NCBI GenBank assembly: GCA_903970145.1
Contig: CAJCHO010000121.1
Location: forward strand, 1-41,108
Direction of reading: 5' to 3'
Source of the DNA: Mycobacteriaceae bacterium
Lineage (GTDB): Bacteria > Pseudomonadota > Gammaproteobacteria > Burkholderiales > Burkholderiaceae_D
Length of the DNA stretch: 41,108 nucleotides
Every line of letters begins with the position of its first letter. Within the stretch, counting starts at the first letter, position 1. The notes under the pieces were generated by a model. That model had not been told where the DNA came from and ran no database searches. It saw only the letters and a program-made list of their open reading frames with translations. Positions 1 through 8,087 of this stretch are shown here, one piece after another. A program made the translations under genes and the position numbers.

Positions 1-1
1 G

Positions 2-1795
2 CGGCGCGACCTGGAGTTCCTGCTCTACGAATGGCTCGCGGTTGAGGAGTTGACCCAGTTCGAGCGCTTCGCCGACCACAGCCGCGCGACCTTTGATGCC
101 GTGCTTGACACCTGTGCGCGCATGGCCGAGGAGCGCTTTTACCCGCACAACAAGAAGAGTGACCAGAACGAGCCGACCTTTGATGGCGAGCGCGTGCACA
201 TGATCGACGAGGTCGCGCTGGCAGTGAAGGCCTTTGCCGACGCCGGCCTCATCGCCGCCGGACAGGATTACGAGCTGGGCGGAATGCAACTGCCGGCGGT
301 GGTAGAAAAAGCGGGACTGACCTGGTTCAAGGCCGCCAACGTCTCGACGGCGTCTTACCCCTTTCTGACCATCGGCAATGCCAATCTGTTAACGGCGCAC
401 GGCACAGCCGAGCAGATCGAGCGCTTTGTCAAACCGCAGCTCACCGGGCGATATTTCGGAACCATGTGCCTGTCCGAGCCACAGGCGGGTTCATCGCTCT
501 CGGACATTCGTACTCGTGCCGAAGAACAGCCGGACGGCTCATGGCGACTTTTTGGCAACAAGATGTGGATCTCCGCCGGTGACCATGAGCTCTCGGAGAA
601 CATCATCCATCTGGTGCTCGCCAAGATTCCTGGTGGCGCGCCGGGAGTAAAAGGTATCTCGCTGTTCATCGTTCCCAAGTATCTGGTAGAAGATGATGGC
701 AAGCGTGGTGCGCGCAACGATGTGGTGCTGGCCGGTCTGAATCACAAAATGGGTTATCGCGGCACCACCAATACCCTGCTCAATTTCGGGGAAGGGCGCC
801 ACAAGCCGGGTGGTCGCGCCGGGGCGGTGGGCTATCTGGTTGGCGAGCCCCACCGTGGCCTGTCCTACATGTTCCACATGATGAACGAAGCGCGCATTGG
901 TGTTGGACTCGGAGCGACGGCGCTCGGCTACACGGGTTATCTGCACTCCCTCGACTATGCCCGCAACCGGCCGCAGGGGCGCCTTGCCGCCAGCAAGGAT
1001 CCCGCAAGTCCTCAGGTCCCGATCATCGAGCATGCCGACGTGCGGCGCATGCTGCTCGCGCAGAAGTCCTATGCTGAGGGCGCTCTCGCTTTGTGCCTGT
1101 ACTGCGCGAAGCTCGTCGACCAGGCGCACGTCGGTGATGCCGGCATGCGTGACGAAGCCAGCCTGCTGCTGGAGTTGCTCACGCCTCTGGCCAAGAGCTG
1201 GCCCTCGCAGTGGTGTCTGGAGGCCAATAGTCTGGCCATTCAGGTCCATGGCGGCTATGGCTATACACGCGACTACAACGTCGAGCAGTTCTATCGCGAC
1301 AATCGGCTTAACCCGATCCACGAGGGGACCCACGGCATCCAGGCGCTCGATCTGCTCGGACGCAAGGTCGTCATGCGCGATGGTGCAGCATTAAGACTGC
1401 TCGGGCTGCGCTTTGCCGACACCATCAACCAGGCCATGCAGACCATCGATGCTCCGCTGCGGCACTTCGCCCAGCAGCTGGCGCGCCAGCTGGATCGGCT
1501 TGGCGCGGTCACGCGCAAATTGCACACCTGCGGGGATATGAACCTTGCCCTCGCCAATGCGAGTTCCTACCTTGAAGCTGCCGGCCACATTGTCGTCGCG
1601 TGGCTGTGGCTCGAGCAGGCACTCGCGGCAACTCGCGGCCTTGCCGCACGGCCCGACGACCGCGATTTTTACGAGGGCAAACTCGCTGCCTGCCGCTATT
1701 TTTTCCGATATGAGCTGCCCCGGACCGGTCCCATGCTCGACCTGCTCGAAGCGCTCGACGATACCACCCTGACCATGCATGACGCCTGGTTCTGA
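2..1795 (+). CDS. Acyl-CoA dehydrogenase, 5' end outside the window
   Basis: FAD-dependent acyl-CoA dehydrogenase that would introduce the alpha-beta double bond into an acyl-CoA thioester, as in beta-oxidation. The reading frame is open to the window edge and the residues before the internal TTG at 50 (RRDLEFLLYEWL) look like the usual N-terminus of this family, so only about ten residues are probably missing. Visible hallmarks are MCLSEPQAGSSLSDIR in the middle domain, GGYGYTRDYNVEQFYRDNR, and HEGTHGIQALDLLGRK carrying the likely catalytic glutamate. The roughly 600-residue length and the extra C-terminal helical region (about the last 130 residues) match the long acyl-CoA dehydrogenases with an AcylCoA_DH_C domain. 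An SDR gene follows after 25 bases, suggesting one operon. Substrate chain length cannot be inferred. Confidence 0.93.
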   Translation, partial: RRDLEFLLYEWLAVEELTQFERFADHSRATFDAVLDTCARMAEERFYPHNKKSDQNEPTFDGERVHMIDEVALAVKAFADAGLIAAGQDYELGGMQLPAVVEKAGLTWFKAANVSTASYPFLTIGNANLLTAHGTAEQIERFVKPQLTGRYFGTMCLSEPQAGSSLSDIRTRAEEQPDGSWRLFGNKMWISAGDHELSENIIHLVLAKIPGGAPGVKGISLFIVPKYLVEDDGKRGARNDVVLAGLNHKMGYRGTTNTLLNFGEGRHKPGGRAGAVGYLVGEPHRGLSYMFHMMNEARIGVGLGATALGYTGYLHSLDYARNRPQGRLAASKDPASPQVPIIEHADVRRMLLAQKSYAEGALALCLYCAKLVDQAHVGDAGMRDEASLLLELLTPLAKSWPSQWCLEANSLAIQVHGGYGYTRDYNVEQFYRDNRLNPIHEGTHGIQALDLLGRKVVMRDGAALRLLGLRFADTINQAMQTIDAPLRHFAQQLARQLDRLGAVTRKLHTCGDMNLALANASSYLEAAGHIVVAWLWLEQALAATRGLAARPDDRDFYEGKLAACRYFFRYELPRTGPMLDLLEALDDTTLTMHDAWF

Positions 1796-1820
1796 GCGAA
1801 GCGACTACCGAGGAGGTGCA

Positions 1821-2600
1821 ATGAGTATCAAGAAATTGTTCGATCTGAACGGCCAGACGGCCCTTGTCACCGGTGGCTCGCGCGGTCTGGGACTGCAGAT
1901 TGCCGAGGCGCTTGGCGAACAGGGCGCACGGCTGGTGCTCGCGGCGCGCAAGCAGGTTGAACTCGACGAAGCGGTAGTACACCTGAATAAGCTTGGCTAT
2001 TCGGCTGTCGCATTTGCCACCGATATGTCGGATCCGGCACAGATTCACGGCCTGGTCGACAAGGCGCTCGCCCACCTCGGGCATGTCGACATCCTGATCA
2101 ACAATGCCGGCGCCACCTGGGGTGCACCAGCCGAGGACCATCCGCTCGAGGCGTGGGACAAGGTCATGAACCTGAACGTGCGCGGAATTTTCCTGCTGTC
2201 CCAGGAGATTGCCAAGCGCTCCATGATCCCGCGCAAGTATGGCCGCATCGTCAACGTGGCATCGATCGCGGGCCTAAAGGGCAATGCGCCGGGGACCATG
2301 CAGACCATTGCCTATAACACCAGCAAGGGGGCGGTCGTCAATTTCACCCGCGCGCTGGCTGGCGAATGGGGCCGCTACAACATTACGGTCAACGCCATTT
2401 GTCCGGGATTCTTCCCCTCCAAGATGACCAAAGGTGTCCTGGCACAATTCGGAGAGGACAAGCTCGCCGCCCACGCGCCACTGCAGCGTATCGGCGGAGC
2501 GGAGGACCTGAAGGGGGCGGCGCTGCTGTTTTCATCGGCAGCCGGTCAGCACATTACCGGCCAGGCACTCGCTGTGGATGGCGGTGTCACCGCGGTCTAA
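1821..2600 (+). CDS. SDR family oxidoreductase
   Basis: Classical short-chain dehydrogenase/reductase of 259 residues, NAD(P)-dependent, acting on a hydroxy/keto group. The nucleotide-binding TGGSRGLG is at residues 17-24, NNAG at 94-97, and the catalytic set is S148, Y165 and K169 (YNTSK). The ATG at 1821 is chosen because AGGAGGT lies at 1811-1817, although the four-base spacing is short; an in-frame ATG at 1779 lies inside the upstream gene. Its place directly after an acyl-CoA dehydrogenase suggests a 3-hydroxyacyl-CoA dehydrogenase or similar role, but sequence alone does not separate this from gluconate 5-dehydrogenase-like or FabG-like activities. Confidence 0.92.
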   Translation: MSIKKLFDLNGQTALVTGGSRGLGLQIAEALGEQGARLVLAARKQVELDEAVVHLNKLGYSAVAFATDMSDPAQIHGLVDKALAHLGHVDILINNAGATWGAPAEDHPLEAWDKVMNLNVRGIFLLSQEIAKRSMIPRKYGRIVNVASIAGLKGNAPGTMQTIAYNTSKGAVVNFTRALAGEWGRYNITVNAICPGFFPSKMTKGVLAQFGEDKLAAHAPLQRIGGAEDLKGAALLFSSAAGQHITGQALAVDGGVTAV

Positions 2601-2618
2601 CGAGGAGCGCTCGACGAG

Positions 2619-3323
2619 ATGAAAGCACCCAGAGTTCTCGCCAGATTTGCGTCTCCGAGCCTGCGAGCCGTGCTCGGCTTGCTGCTATGCCTCGTCGTTA
2701 CCGAAACATTTGCCGCCACCAGTTCGGAGCTGGCCGTCGAGCTAGTCAAGCAGCAGCAGCAGGACGGTGGGACATTGCGAGAGGCGATGTGGATTCCCGC
2801 TGAATTTTTCATATCTTCGGTACCCAACGCGACGCCCGAGCAGATAAGCCGGATTCGCCAGGCGTTTGCAGGCTATGTCCTGTTCCTGGTGATCGACGCG
2901 AGGATCTCAGGACCGGAGAATGTAATCGCGACACCGCGCGAGCTGATATTGGCTGATATCAGACTGGGCTTTAACGGCGCGCCGAACCAGGCGCCCGTGG
3001 CCGACTCGGAGCTCAAGGGTGACATTGCCGGGCTGATGGAAGCTTTTAAGCCAATCATGAAAAATCTGCTCGGCAAATTGGGCGCTGCTGCCCAGATGAT
3101 TGCATTTCGCAGCGAGGAGATACCCGGCGCAACTGAGCTAAAGCCCGAGGGCTCGGGACAGCTCCGGCTATTCCTCGGAGGCGTTGAATTCAGCTGGCGC
3201 CTGCCACTTGGCGCTGTGCTAGCGCCGCGCTTTGATCCCGTGAGCGGCGAGAAATTTCCCGGCAACTATCGCTTTAGTCCCTTTACCGGACACGAACTTG
3301 TAACACACGATTCTGGGAGTTAA
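2619..3323 (+). CDS. Exported protein of unknown function
   Basis: A 234-residue protein that I do not recognise. The N-terminus is a typical Sec signal peptide: basic residues, a hydrophobic core around residues 17-28, and a probable cleavage after TFA at about residue 33. The mature part starts with a Gln-rich stretch (KQQQQDGG), has a hydrophobic strand (YVLFLVID) and no cysteine, no haem motif and no obvious catalytic signature. GAGGAG lies at 2602-2607, eleven bases before the ATG. It starts 18 bases after the SDR stop and may be the last gene of the acyl-CoA dehydrogenase operon. Its stop faces the convergent HAD gene ten bases away. Confidence 0.75.
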   Translation: MKAPRVLARFASPSLRAVLGLLLCLVVTETFAATSSELAVELVKQQQQDGGTLREAMWIPAEFFISSVPNATPEQISRIRQAFAGYVLFLVIDARISGPENVIATPRELILADIRLGFNGAPNQAPVADSELKGDIAGLMEAFKPIMKNLLGKLGAAAQMIAFRSEEIPGATELKPEGSGQLRLFLGGVEFSWRLPLGAVLAPRFDPVSGEKFPGNYRFSPFTGHELVTHDSGS

Positions 3324-3333
3324 TTGCGTCAGA

Positions 3334-4053
3334 TCAGTCCGGAAGCCCAGCTCCCACCTCACGGGCGTCGCGCAGGCTGATTATTGACCAGGCGCGCGCG
3401 AGGGCAGCAGCGACAAGCCCTGGGTCCGGATCGACGGCGACGGCGCGCGTGGCAAAGAGTAGCAGCGGCAGATCATTGATCGAGTCGGAGTAGAAGGTCA
3501 TGGCCGCCAGATCCTCCTTGCGGCTCACCCCGGAAATCGCCCCCTGGGCGAGCCAGGCCTGCAGGCGTTTGACCTTGCCGCTGCGCATGCTCGGCACACC
3601 GGCGACCTTGCCGGTAAAGCGTCCATTGAGTACCTGGGCCTCGGTGGCGATCAGGTGCTCAATACCAAAGAGCTTGGCGATCGGCTCGGTGATGACGCGA
3701 TTGGTGGCAGTGATGATCGCGAGCACTTTGCCTTCCGAGCGCTCTGATTCGATGAGTGCTCTGGCTCCAGGCGCGATCGCGGGCCTGATAAAGCGCTCGA
3801 CGAACTGCGGAAGCAGCTCTGTCAACCTGTCAGTGCCGACCAGGTCCAGCGTGCCGAGAAAGAACTCGCAAAACACATAGTCGATCTCGCTTGCACCAGT
3901 GCGGTAACGCTCTTCCATGGCGGCGCTGCCGGCCCGATATTGATCGGCATCGACCAGCTTTTGCTCAATCAGGAAGGCAATCCACGCCTGGTTGGTATCG
4001 GTGGAAATGAGCGTGCCGTCCAGATCGAAGAGGGTCAGTTGCGGCTTTGCCAT
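3334..4053 (-). CDS. HAD-IB family phosphatase (SerB-like)
   Basis: Haloacid dehalogenase superfamily hydrolase of 239 residues, subfamily IB, the class that includes phosphoserine phosphatase. Motif I is DLDGT with nucleophile D10 and acid D12. Motif II is the IITATN segment, and motif IV is SDSINDLPLL near residues 185-195, typical of HAD-IB. The start is the ATG at 4053 (MAKPQLTLFDLDGT), which puts motif I at the usual distance from the N-terminus; the longer in-frame extension runs through the divergent gene and is not believed. The Shine-Dalgarno sequence is weak. The gene stands alone on this strand, divergent from the PaaI-type thioesterase. The phosphorylated substrate is unknown. Confidence 0.88.
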   Translation of the reverse strand: MAKPQLTLFDLDGTLISTDTNQAWIAFLIEQKLVDADQYRAGSAAMEERYRTGASEIDYVFCEFFLGTLDLVGTDRLTELLPQFVERFIRPAIAPGARALIESERSEGKVLAIITATNRVITEPIAKLFGIEHLIATEAQVLNGRFTGKVAGVPSMRSGKVKRLQAWLAQGAISGVSRKEDLAAMTFYSDSINDLPLLLFATRAVAVDPDPGLVAAALARAWSIISLRDAREVGAGLPD

Positions 4054-4145
4054 GGACGCAGGCCAGGTCGGGTGAAAATGTCGATGATAGCGGCTGTACC
4101 AGCGGTCACCACGCCCGGTGTTGGGCACGGCTGCGGTGCATGAGC

Positions 4146-4151
4146 TAGAAT
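4146..4151 (+). promoter_or_regulatory. Candidate -10 element of the thioesterase operon
   Basis: TAGAAT lies in the divergent gap between the HAD gene and the thioesterase and matches five of six positions of the sigma-70 -10 consensus. The nearest -35-like hexamer (TTGGGC, 4121-4126) is 19 bases away, which is longer than ideal. If the element is real, transcription begins near 4158, which favours the GTG at 4190 over the GTG at 4118 as the start codon. Confidence 0.3.
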
Positions 4152-4189
4152 CGGTCGCGAACGAGCGTTCTTTTGCCAGTCTTTCCCCC

Positions 4190-4630
4190 GTGACCACCGA
4201 CAAGCGTTTTCGCGACAGCATCCCTTTCATCAAAGACCTAGGAGTCGAATTTCTTGCCGCCGCGGATGGGCGCTCGGAGATCGTGCTCCAGTTGACTCCT
4301 CGCCACCTCAATAGCTGGAATGTCGCGCACGGTGGGGTCATCATGAGCCTGCTTGACGTGGCCATGGCGGTCGCCGGGCGCACGCTCGACCCCAATGCCG
4401 CAGGCGGGGTGACGGTCGAAATGAAGACCAGCTTTGTCAACCCCGGCAATGCCGGCGCGCGACTGACCGCGCGCGGCCATGCCTTCCATCGTTCGACCAC
4501 GATGGCATTTTGCGAGGGCGAGGTGCGCGACGAGCGTAACCGCCTGATCGCCAAATCGATGGGCACCTTCAAATACATCAAGCGTCGCGACAGCGCGACG
4601 CAAGCGCCCGACCCAGGAGTCAAGCAATGA
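4190..4630 (+). CDS. PaaI-type hotdog thioesterase
   Basis: Hotdog-fold acyl-CoA thioesterase of 146 residues. The HGG motif at residues 47-49 (AHGGVIMSLLDVAMA) is the signature of the PaaI/4HBT group, and the later SFVNPG and RSTTMAFCEGEV strands fit the fold. The GTG at 4190 gives a family-like N-terminus (MTTDKRFRDSIPF); a GTG at 4118 would add 24 poorly conserved-looking residues and lies upstream of a candidate -10 box. It shares ATGA with the next gene, so the two are probably translationally coupled. It likely hydrolyses an acyl- or aryl-CoA; the substrate is not readable. Confidence 0.85.
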   Translation: MTTDKRFRDSIPFIKDLGVEFLAAADGRSEIVLQLTPRHLNSWNVAHGGVIMSLLDVAMAVAGRTLDPNAAGGVTVEMKTSFVNPGNAGARLTARGHAFHRSTTMAFCEGEVRDERNRLIAKSMGTFKYIKRRDSATQAPDPGVKQ

Positions 4631-5652
4631 GTCAGACCTACCAGAGAATCGTGCTCGCCTCACGGCCGAGCGGATGGGTGACCGCGGACAATTTTCGCCT
4701 CGAGAGTCTGCCGATTCCGACACTCGAGGACGGCCAGATCCTGGTTCGCAATCACTATCTGTCACTCGACCCTTACATGCGCGGTCGCATGAACGACGCG
4801 AAGTCCTACGCCCAGCCACAGGCGATCGACGCGACGATGGTTGGCGGGACGGTGGGTGAAGTAGTGCAATCTTGCAACGAGCGCTTTGCCGTGGGCGACA
4901 AGGTGCGTGGCATGCTCGGCTGGTGCGAGTACGGGGTCAGCGATGGCGCGACGCTCTTTAAACTGGATACGACCCACATCCCGCTGTCGGCCTATCTCGG
5001 ACCGGTGGGCATGCCCGGCATGACAGCCTGGTACGGCTACCATAAAATTCTCGAACCCAAGCCTGGCCAAACCATTGTTGTCAGCGCGGCTTCGGGGGCG
5101 GTTGGCAGTGTCGTCGGCCAGCTGGCGCGCTTTCAGGGCGTGCGTGCGATCGGTCTTGCCGGGGGGTCGGAGAAATGTCGCTATGTGACCGAAGAACTCG
5201 GTTTTGATGCCTGCGTTGACTATCGCCAGGCCCACAATCCCGCCGAACTCGCGGCTCTGTTGCACGAAGTAGCACCCCACGGGGTGGACGGCCATTTCGA
5301 GAATGTGGGCGGCGATGTGCTCAACGGCGTGATGAGCCTGCTCAATCCCTTCGCGCGCGTGGCGATCTGCGGGCTGATCAGTGACTACAACATGCAAGCA
5401 GGTGGCGTTGCGCGCAGCGCCATCCAGAATCCACACCTGTTTCTGGTGGCGCGCTTTCGCATGGAAGGCTTCATCGTCTCGGACCACCTCGAGTTGTGGC
5501 CGCAGGGCCTCAAAGAGCTGGCAGGCTATGTCGCGGGGCGGCGCCTGAAATATCGCGAATCGGTCGCGCAAGGTCTCGAGGCAGCGCCGGAAGCCTTTAT
5601 CGGCATGCTCAAGGGCCGCAATTTCGGGAAACAGCTGGTCAAGCTCATATAA
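4627..5652 (+). CDS. NADP-dependent medium-chain reductase, CurA/PTGR-like
   Basis: Zinc-independent medium-chain dehydrogenase/reductase of 341 residues, resembling curcumin reductase CurA and prostaglandin/leukotriene reductases, which reduce the double bond of alpha,beta-unsaturated ketones with NADPH. Visible features are the N-terminal LSLDPYMRGRM segment, GMPGMTAWYGYHK, the nucleotide-binding VSAASGAVGSVVGQLAR with GGSEKCRY after it, and HFENVGGDVLNGV. Zinc ligands of alcohol dehydrogenases are absent. The start codon overlaps the thioesterase stop (ATGA). It may reduce enones from the same catabolic pathway, which is inference from position only. Confidence 0.9.
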   Translation: MSQTYQRIVLASRPSGWVTADNFRLESLPIPTLEDGQILVRNHYLSLDPYMRGRMNDAKSYAQPQAIDATMVGGTVGEVVQSCNERFAVGDKVRGMLGWCEYGVSDGATLFKLDTTHIPLSAYLGPVGMPGMTAWYGYHKILEPKPGQTIVVSAASGAVGSVVGQLARFQGVRAIGLAGGSEKCRYVTEELGFDACVDYRQAHNPAELAALLHEVAPHGVDGHFENVGGDVLNGVMSLLNPFARVAICGLISDYNMQAGGVARSAIQNPHLFLVARFRMEGFIVSDHLELWPQGLKELAGYVAGRRLKYRESVAQGLEAAPEAFIGMLKGRNFGKQLVKLI

Positions 5653-5671
5653 AGACGGTTGCTTGCACCAA

Positions 5672-5681
5672 ACACTAGTGT
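5672..5681. promoter_or_regulatory. Ten-base palindrome upstream of the GST gene
   Basis: ACACTAGTGT is a perfect ten-base palindrome placed 75 bases before the GST start, in the 104-base gap after the reductase stop. Its size and position suit a small dimeric repressor operator. TATGGCG at 5681-5687 also has its inverted copy CGCCATA at 5739-5745. No regulator gene is adjacent, so the role is a guess. Confidence 0.3.
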
Positions 5682-5703
5682 ATGGCGTAATGGCGTTCCC
5701 GGG

Positions 5704-5744
5704 CCGCAGCGTGCCATGGCGGGAGCTCGCCCGCAGCGCGCCAT
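5704..5744. repeat. Imperfect direct repeat in the GST leader
   Basis: CCGCAGCGTGCCAT at 5704-5717 recurs as CCGCAGCGCGCCAT at 5731-5744 with one mismatch and a 27-base period. The second copy ends 12 bases before the start codon at 5757. It could be a pair of binding sites on one helical face or a small local duplication. Confidence 0.45.
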
Positions 5745-5756
5745 AGGGGATTTGAA

Positions 5757-6686
5757 ATGAACCAACCAATCCTGCACCACTACCCGAACTCGCCTTTCTC
5801 GGAGAAGGTGCGCCTGATTTTCGGCTTCAAGGGCATCCATTGGGGTTCGGTGGTGATTCCGCCCATCATGCCCAAGCCTGACGTGCTCGCACTCACCGGC
5901 GGCTATCGCAAGACGCCCATCTTGCAGATCGGCTCGGACATCTATTGCGACAGCGCCCTGATTGCCGAGGTGCTCGAAGAGCTTCAGGGCGAGCCGACCC
6001 TCTATCCGGCACCCGTCAGTGGCCAGGCGCGGCTACTCGCCCAGTGGGCCGACAGCACGCTGTTCTGGACGGCGGTGCCCTATGCTCTGCAGCCGGCCGG
6101 AATCGGCCATGTCTTAAAGGACATGACGCCGGCCGATCTTGAAGCATTTCGGGTCGATCGCAGCGCTTTTCGGGCGAACCTGCCGCGCATGCGGCCGCTC
6201 GAGTGCCACGTCGGCATGAAGTACTACATGCGACAGCTCGAATCGATTCTCGGCGATGGCCGCGATTGGCTATGCGGTGCAGTGCCGTCGATCGCCGACT
6301 TCTCGTTCTATCACTGCCTCTGGTTCATCGGTCGCGCCGGCCCGCTTGCAAGCATGATCGAGGACTCGGCACCGGTCAGTGCCTGGTATAGGCGAGTGCG
6401 CGACATCGGACATGGAGATAGTGACGAGCTCGATAGCGGCCACGCGGTCGAACTCGCCGCCCAATCGCCAGCCAGCCGTTCCTATGGGGCAGCGGTAGAT
6501 ATCAGCGGATTCGCGCTCGGCGATGAAGTGACCGTAACGCCGGTCGACTATGGCTGCGATCCGAGTCCCGGGATTCTGATCGAGGCGCAGGCACAGCGCC
6601 TGACCATCGAGCGCCATGATCCCCGAGCGGGTACCGTGCGTGTGCATTTTCCGCGCATCGGTTTCGAGTTGCGCAAGCCAAAATGA
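5757..6686 (+). CDS. Glutathione S-transferase family protein with C-terminal extension
   Basis: A 309-residue protein with an N-terminal thioredoxin-fold GST domain: HHYPNSPFSEKVRLIF carries the catalytic-type serine, KTPIL includes the conserved cis-proline, and DSALIAEVLEE is the glutathione gamma-Glu binding segment. A helical GST C-terminal domain follows to about residue 225 (SIADFSFYHCLWFIGR). Residues from about 235 to 309 form an additional strand-rich domain (VTVTPVDYG, IEAQAQRLTIERHD, VRVHFP) not present in ordinary GSTs of about 210 residues. It shares ATGA with the next gene. It could conjugate or isomerise electrophiles, or serve a non-enzymatic role. Confidence 0.85.
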   Translation: MNQPILHHYPNSPFSEKVRLIFGFKGIHWGSVVIPPIMPKPDVLALTGGYRKTPILQIGSDIYCDSALIAEVLEELQGEPTLYPAPVSGQARLLAQWADSTLFWTAVPYALQPAGIGHVLKDMTPADLEAFRVDRSAFRANLPRMRPLECHVGMKYYMRQLESILGDGRDWLCGAVPSIADFSFYHCLWFIGRAGPLASMIEDSAPVSAWYRRVRDIGHGDSDELDSGHAVELAAQSPASRSYGAAVDISGFALGDEVTVTPVDYGCDPSPGILIEAQAQRLTIERHDPRAGTVRVHFPRIGFELRKPK

Positions 6687-7156
6687 GCGCAGAACTCGCG
6701 TGGAAATTTGAGCGCCTGCCGCAGCTCGCGGCGAGCGACGTCTACGATTTTCTGGCGCTGCGCACTGAGGTTTTCGTGGTCGAGCAGAATTGCGTATTCA
6801 TGGACGCCGACGGCGTGGATCATGACAGCTGGCACCTGCTCGGACGCGATACCGGCGGCCGCCTCTTGGCCTACCTGCGCGTGGTCGACCCGGGCATCAA
6901 GTACGTCGAACCGTCGATCGGCCGGGTGGTCACGGCACCAGCGGCGCGCGGCAATGGCCTTGGCCGGATCCTGCTCGCTGAGGGCATCCGCCGCAGCCAG
7001 CTGATCTGGCCCGGTCAGCTTGTGCGCATCGGGGCGCAGCATCGCCTCGAGCGCTTTTACCAGTCCTTCGGTTTCGCCAGCACCGGGGCCGTGTACATCG
7101 AGGACAATATTCCCCACATAGAAATGATACTCGCGGCGCCCGCTCGGGGCGCCTAG
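6683..7156 (+). CDS. elaA: GNAT N-acetyltransferase, ElaA family
   Basis: GNAT-fold acetyl-CoA-dependent acyltransferase of 157 residues. The RTEVFVVEQNC segment, the D-x-D-G-V-D-x-D run and HLLGRD are characteristic of ElaA, and RVVTAPAARGNGLGRILL is the acetyl-CoA binding motif A. Length matches the family (about 150 residues). The physiological acceptor of ElaA is not established. Coupled to the upstream GST-like gene by a four-base overlap; the next SDR gene starts 17 bases downstream with its own ribosome binding site. Confidence 0.88.
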   Translation: MSAELAWKFERLPQLAASDVYDFLALRTEVFVVEQNCVFMDADGVDHDSWHLLGRDTGGRLLAYLRVVDPGIKYVEPSIGRVVTAPAARGNGLGRILLAEGIRRSQLIWPGQLVRIGAQHRLERFYQSFGFASTGAVYIEDNIPHIEMILAAPARGA

Positions 7157-7173
7157 CCAAACAAGGAGACAAA

Positions 7174-8085
7174 ATGCAGACATTCGCTGGCAAGGTAGCC
7201 GTAATAACGGGCGCGGGCAGTGGTTTTGGGCGCGAGTTTGCGCGCATCGGTGCGCGCCTCGGAATGCATCTGGTGCTCGCCGATGTCCAGGCTGACGCGC
7301 TTGAAGCGGTTCGCGCCGAGTTGAGTGCCGCCGGCAGCAAAGTCATCAGTCGCCGCACCGATGTTTCCGAGGATAGCGAGATCGCGGCGCTTGCCAAGGC
7401 CACAATGGACGCCTTTGGCAGCGTACATCTGGTTTTCAATAACGCCGGCGTTGGCAGTGGCGGCCTGGTCTGGGAAAACTCGCTGGCCGACTGGAGCTGG
7501 GTGCTCGGCGTCAATCTATGGGGCGTGGTGCACGGGGTGCGGCATTTCGTCCCGCTGATGCTCGAGGCAGCGACACGGGAGCCTGGCTACCAGGGCCATA
7601 TCGTCAACACCGCGTCGATGGCGGGGCTGCTCAATGCCCCCAATATGGGCATCTACAATGTCTCCAAGCACGCAGTGGTCTCGCTCACCGAGACGCTGTA
7701 CCAGGATCTGCGCTTGGTCGAGGCGCCGATCGGTGCCTCGGTGCTGTGCCCCTATTTTGTGCCGACAGGAATCTCGGCCTCACATCGCAACGCGCCGTCC
7801 GCCGTCTCCGGGGCCCCCGCCACGGCCTCGCAGCAGGCGGCTCAGGTGATGTCCAACAAGGCCGTGGGATCGGGCAAAGTCAGCGCCACCGAAGTCGCCG
7901 AACGCACCTTCGAGGCGATTCGCGCCGATCAGTTCTATGTCTTCTCGCACCCGCACGCGCTTGGCAACGTCGAGACGCGCATGAAGGACATTGTCGGTGA
8001 TCGCAACCCAAGCGATCCGTTTGCCGCCCGACCGGACGTGCGCGATGCCTTGCGCAACGCGCTACGCGCGGCACGCCAGGGCTAG
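7174..8085 (+). CDS. SDR family NAD(P)-dependent oxidoreductase
   Basis: Short-chain dehydrogenase/reductase of 303 residues. TGAGSGFG at 12-19 binds the cofactor, D37 in LADVQ suggests NAD preference, NNAG is at 89-92 and the catalytic residues are S148, Y161 and K165 (YNVSK). The C-terminal part is longer than in 250-residue classical SDRs, with a variable stretch around residues 208-235 rich in Ala and Ser. AAGGAGA precedes the ATG at good spacing. The gene sits between ElaA and an alpha/beta hydrolase; the hydrolase start is two bases after its stop. Confidence 0.92.
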   Translation: MQTFAGKVAVITGAGSGFGREFARIGARLGMHLVLADVQADALEAVRAELSAAGSKVISRRTDVSEDSEIAALAKATMDAFGSVHLVFNNAGVGSGGLVWENSLADWSWVLGVNLWGVVHGVRHFVPLMLEAATREPGYQGHIVNTASMAGLLNAPNMGIYNVSKHAVVSLTETLYQDLRLVEAPIGASVLCPYFVPTGISASHRNAPSAVSGAPATASQQAAQVMSNKAVGSGKVSATEVAERTFEAIRADQFYVFSHPHALGNVETRMKDIVGDRNPSDPFAARPDVRDALRNALRAARQG

Positions 8086-8087
8086 CA

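Noticed and set aside
539..1333. Long minus-strand open frame opposite the acyl-CoA dehydrogenase
   Set aside because: It is a reverse-strand shadow in GC-rich DNA with no recognisable motif; the plus-strand gene has full family signatures.
4054..4623. N-terminal extension of the HAD gene to 4623
   Set aside because: The added residues are low-complexity Arg/Ser/Ala translation of the antisense of the thioesterase gene; motif I then lies too far from the N-terminus.
4762..5769. 335-residue minus-strand open frame opposite the CurA-like gene
   Set aside because: No domain signature and complete overlap with a well-supported reductase on the other strand.
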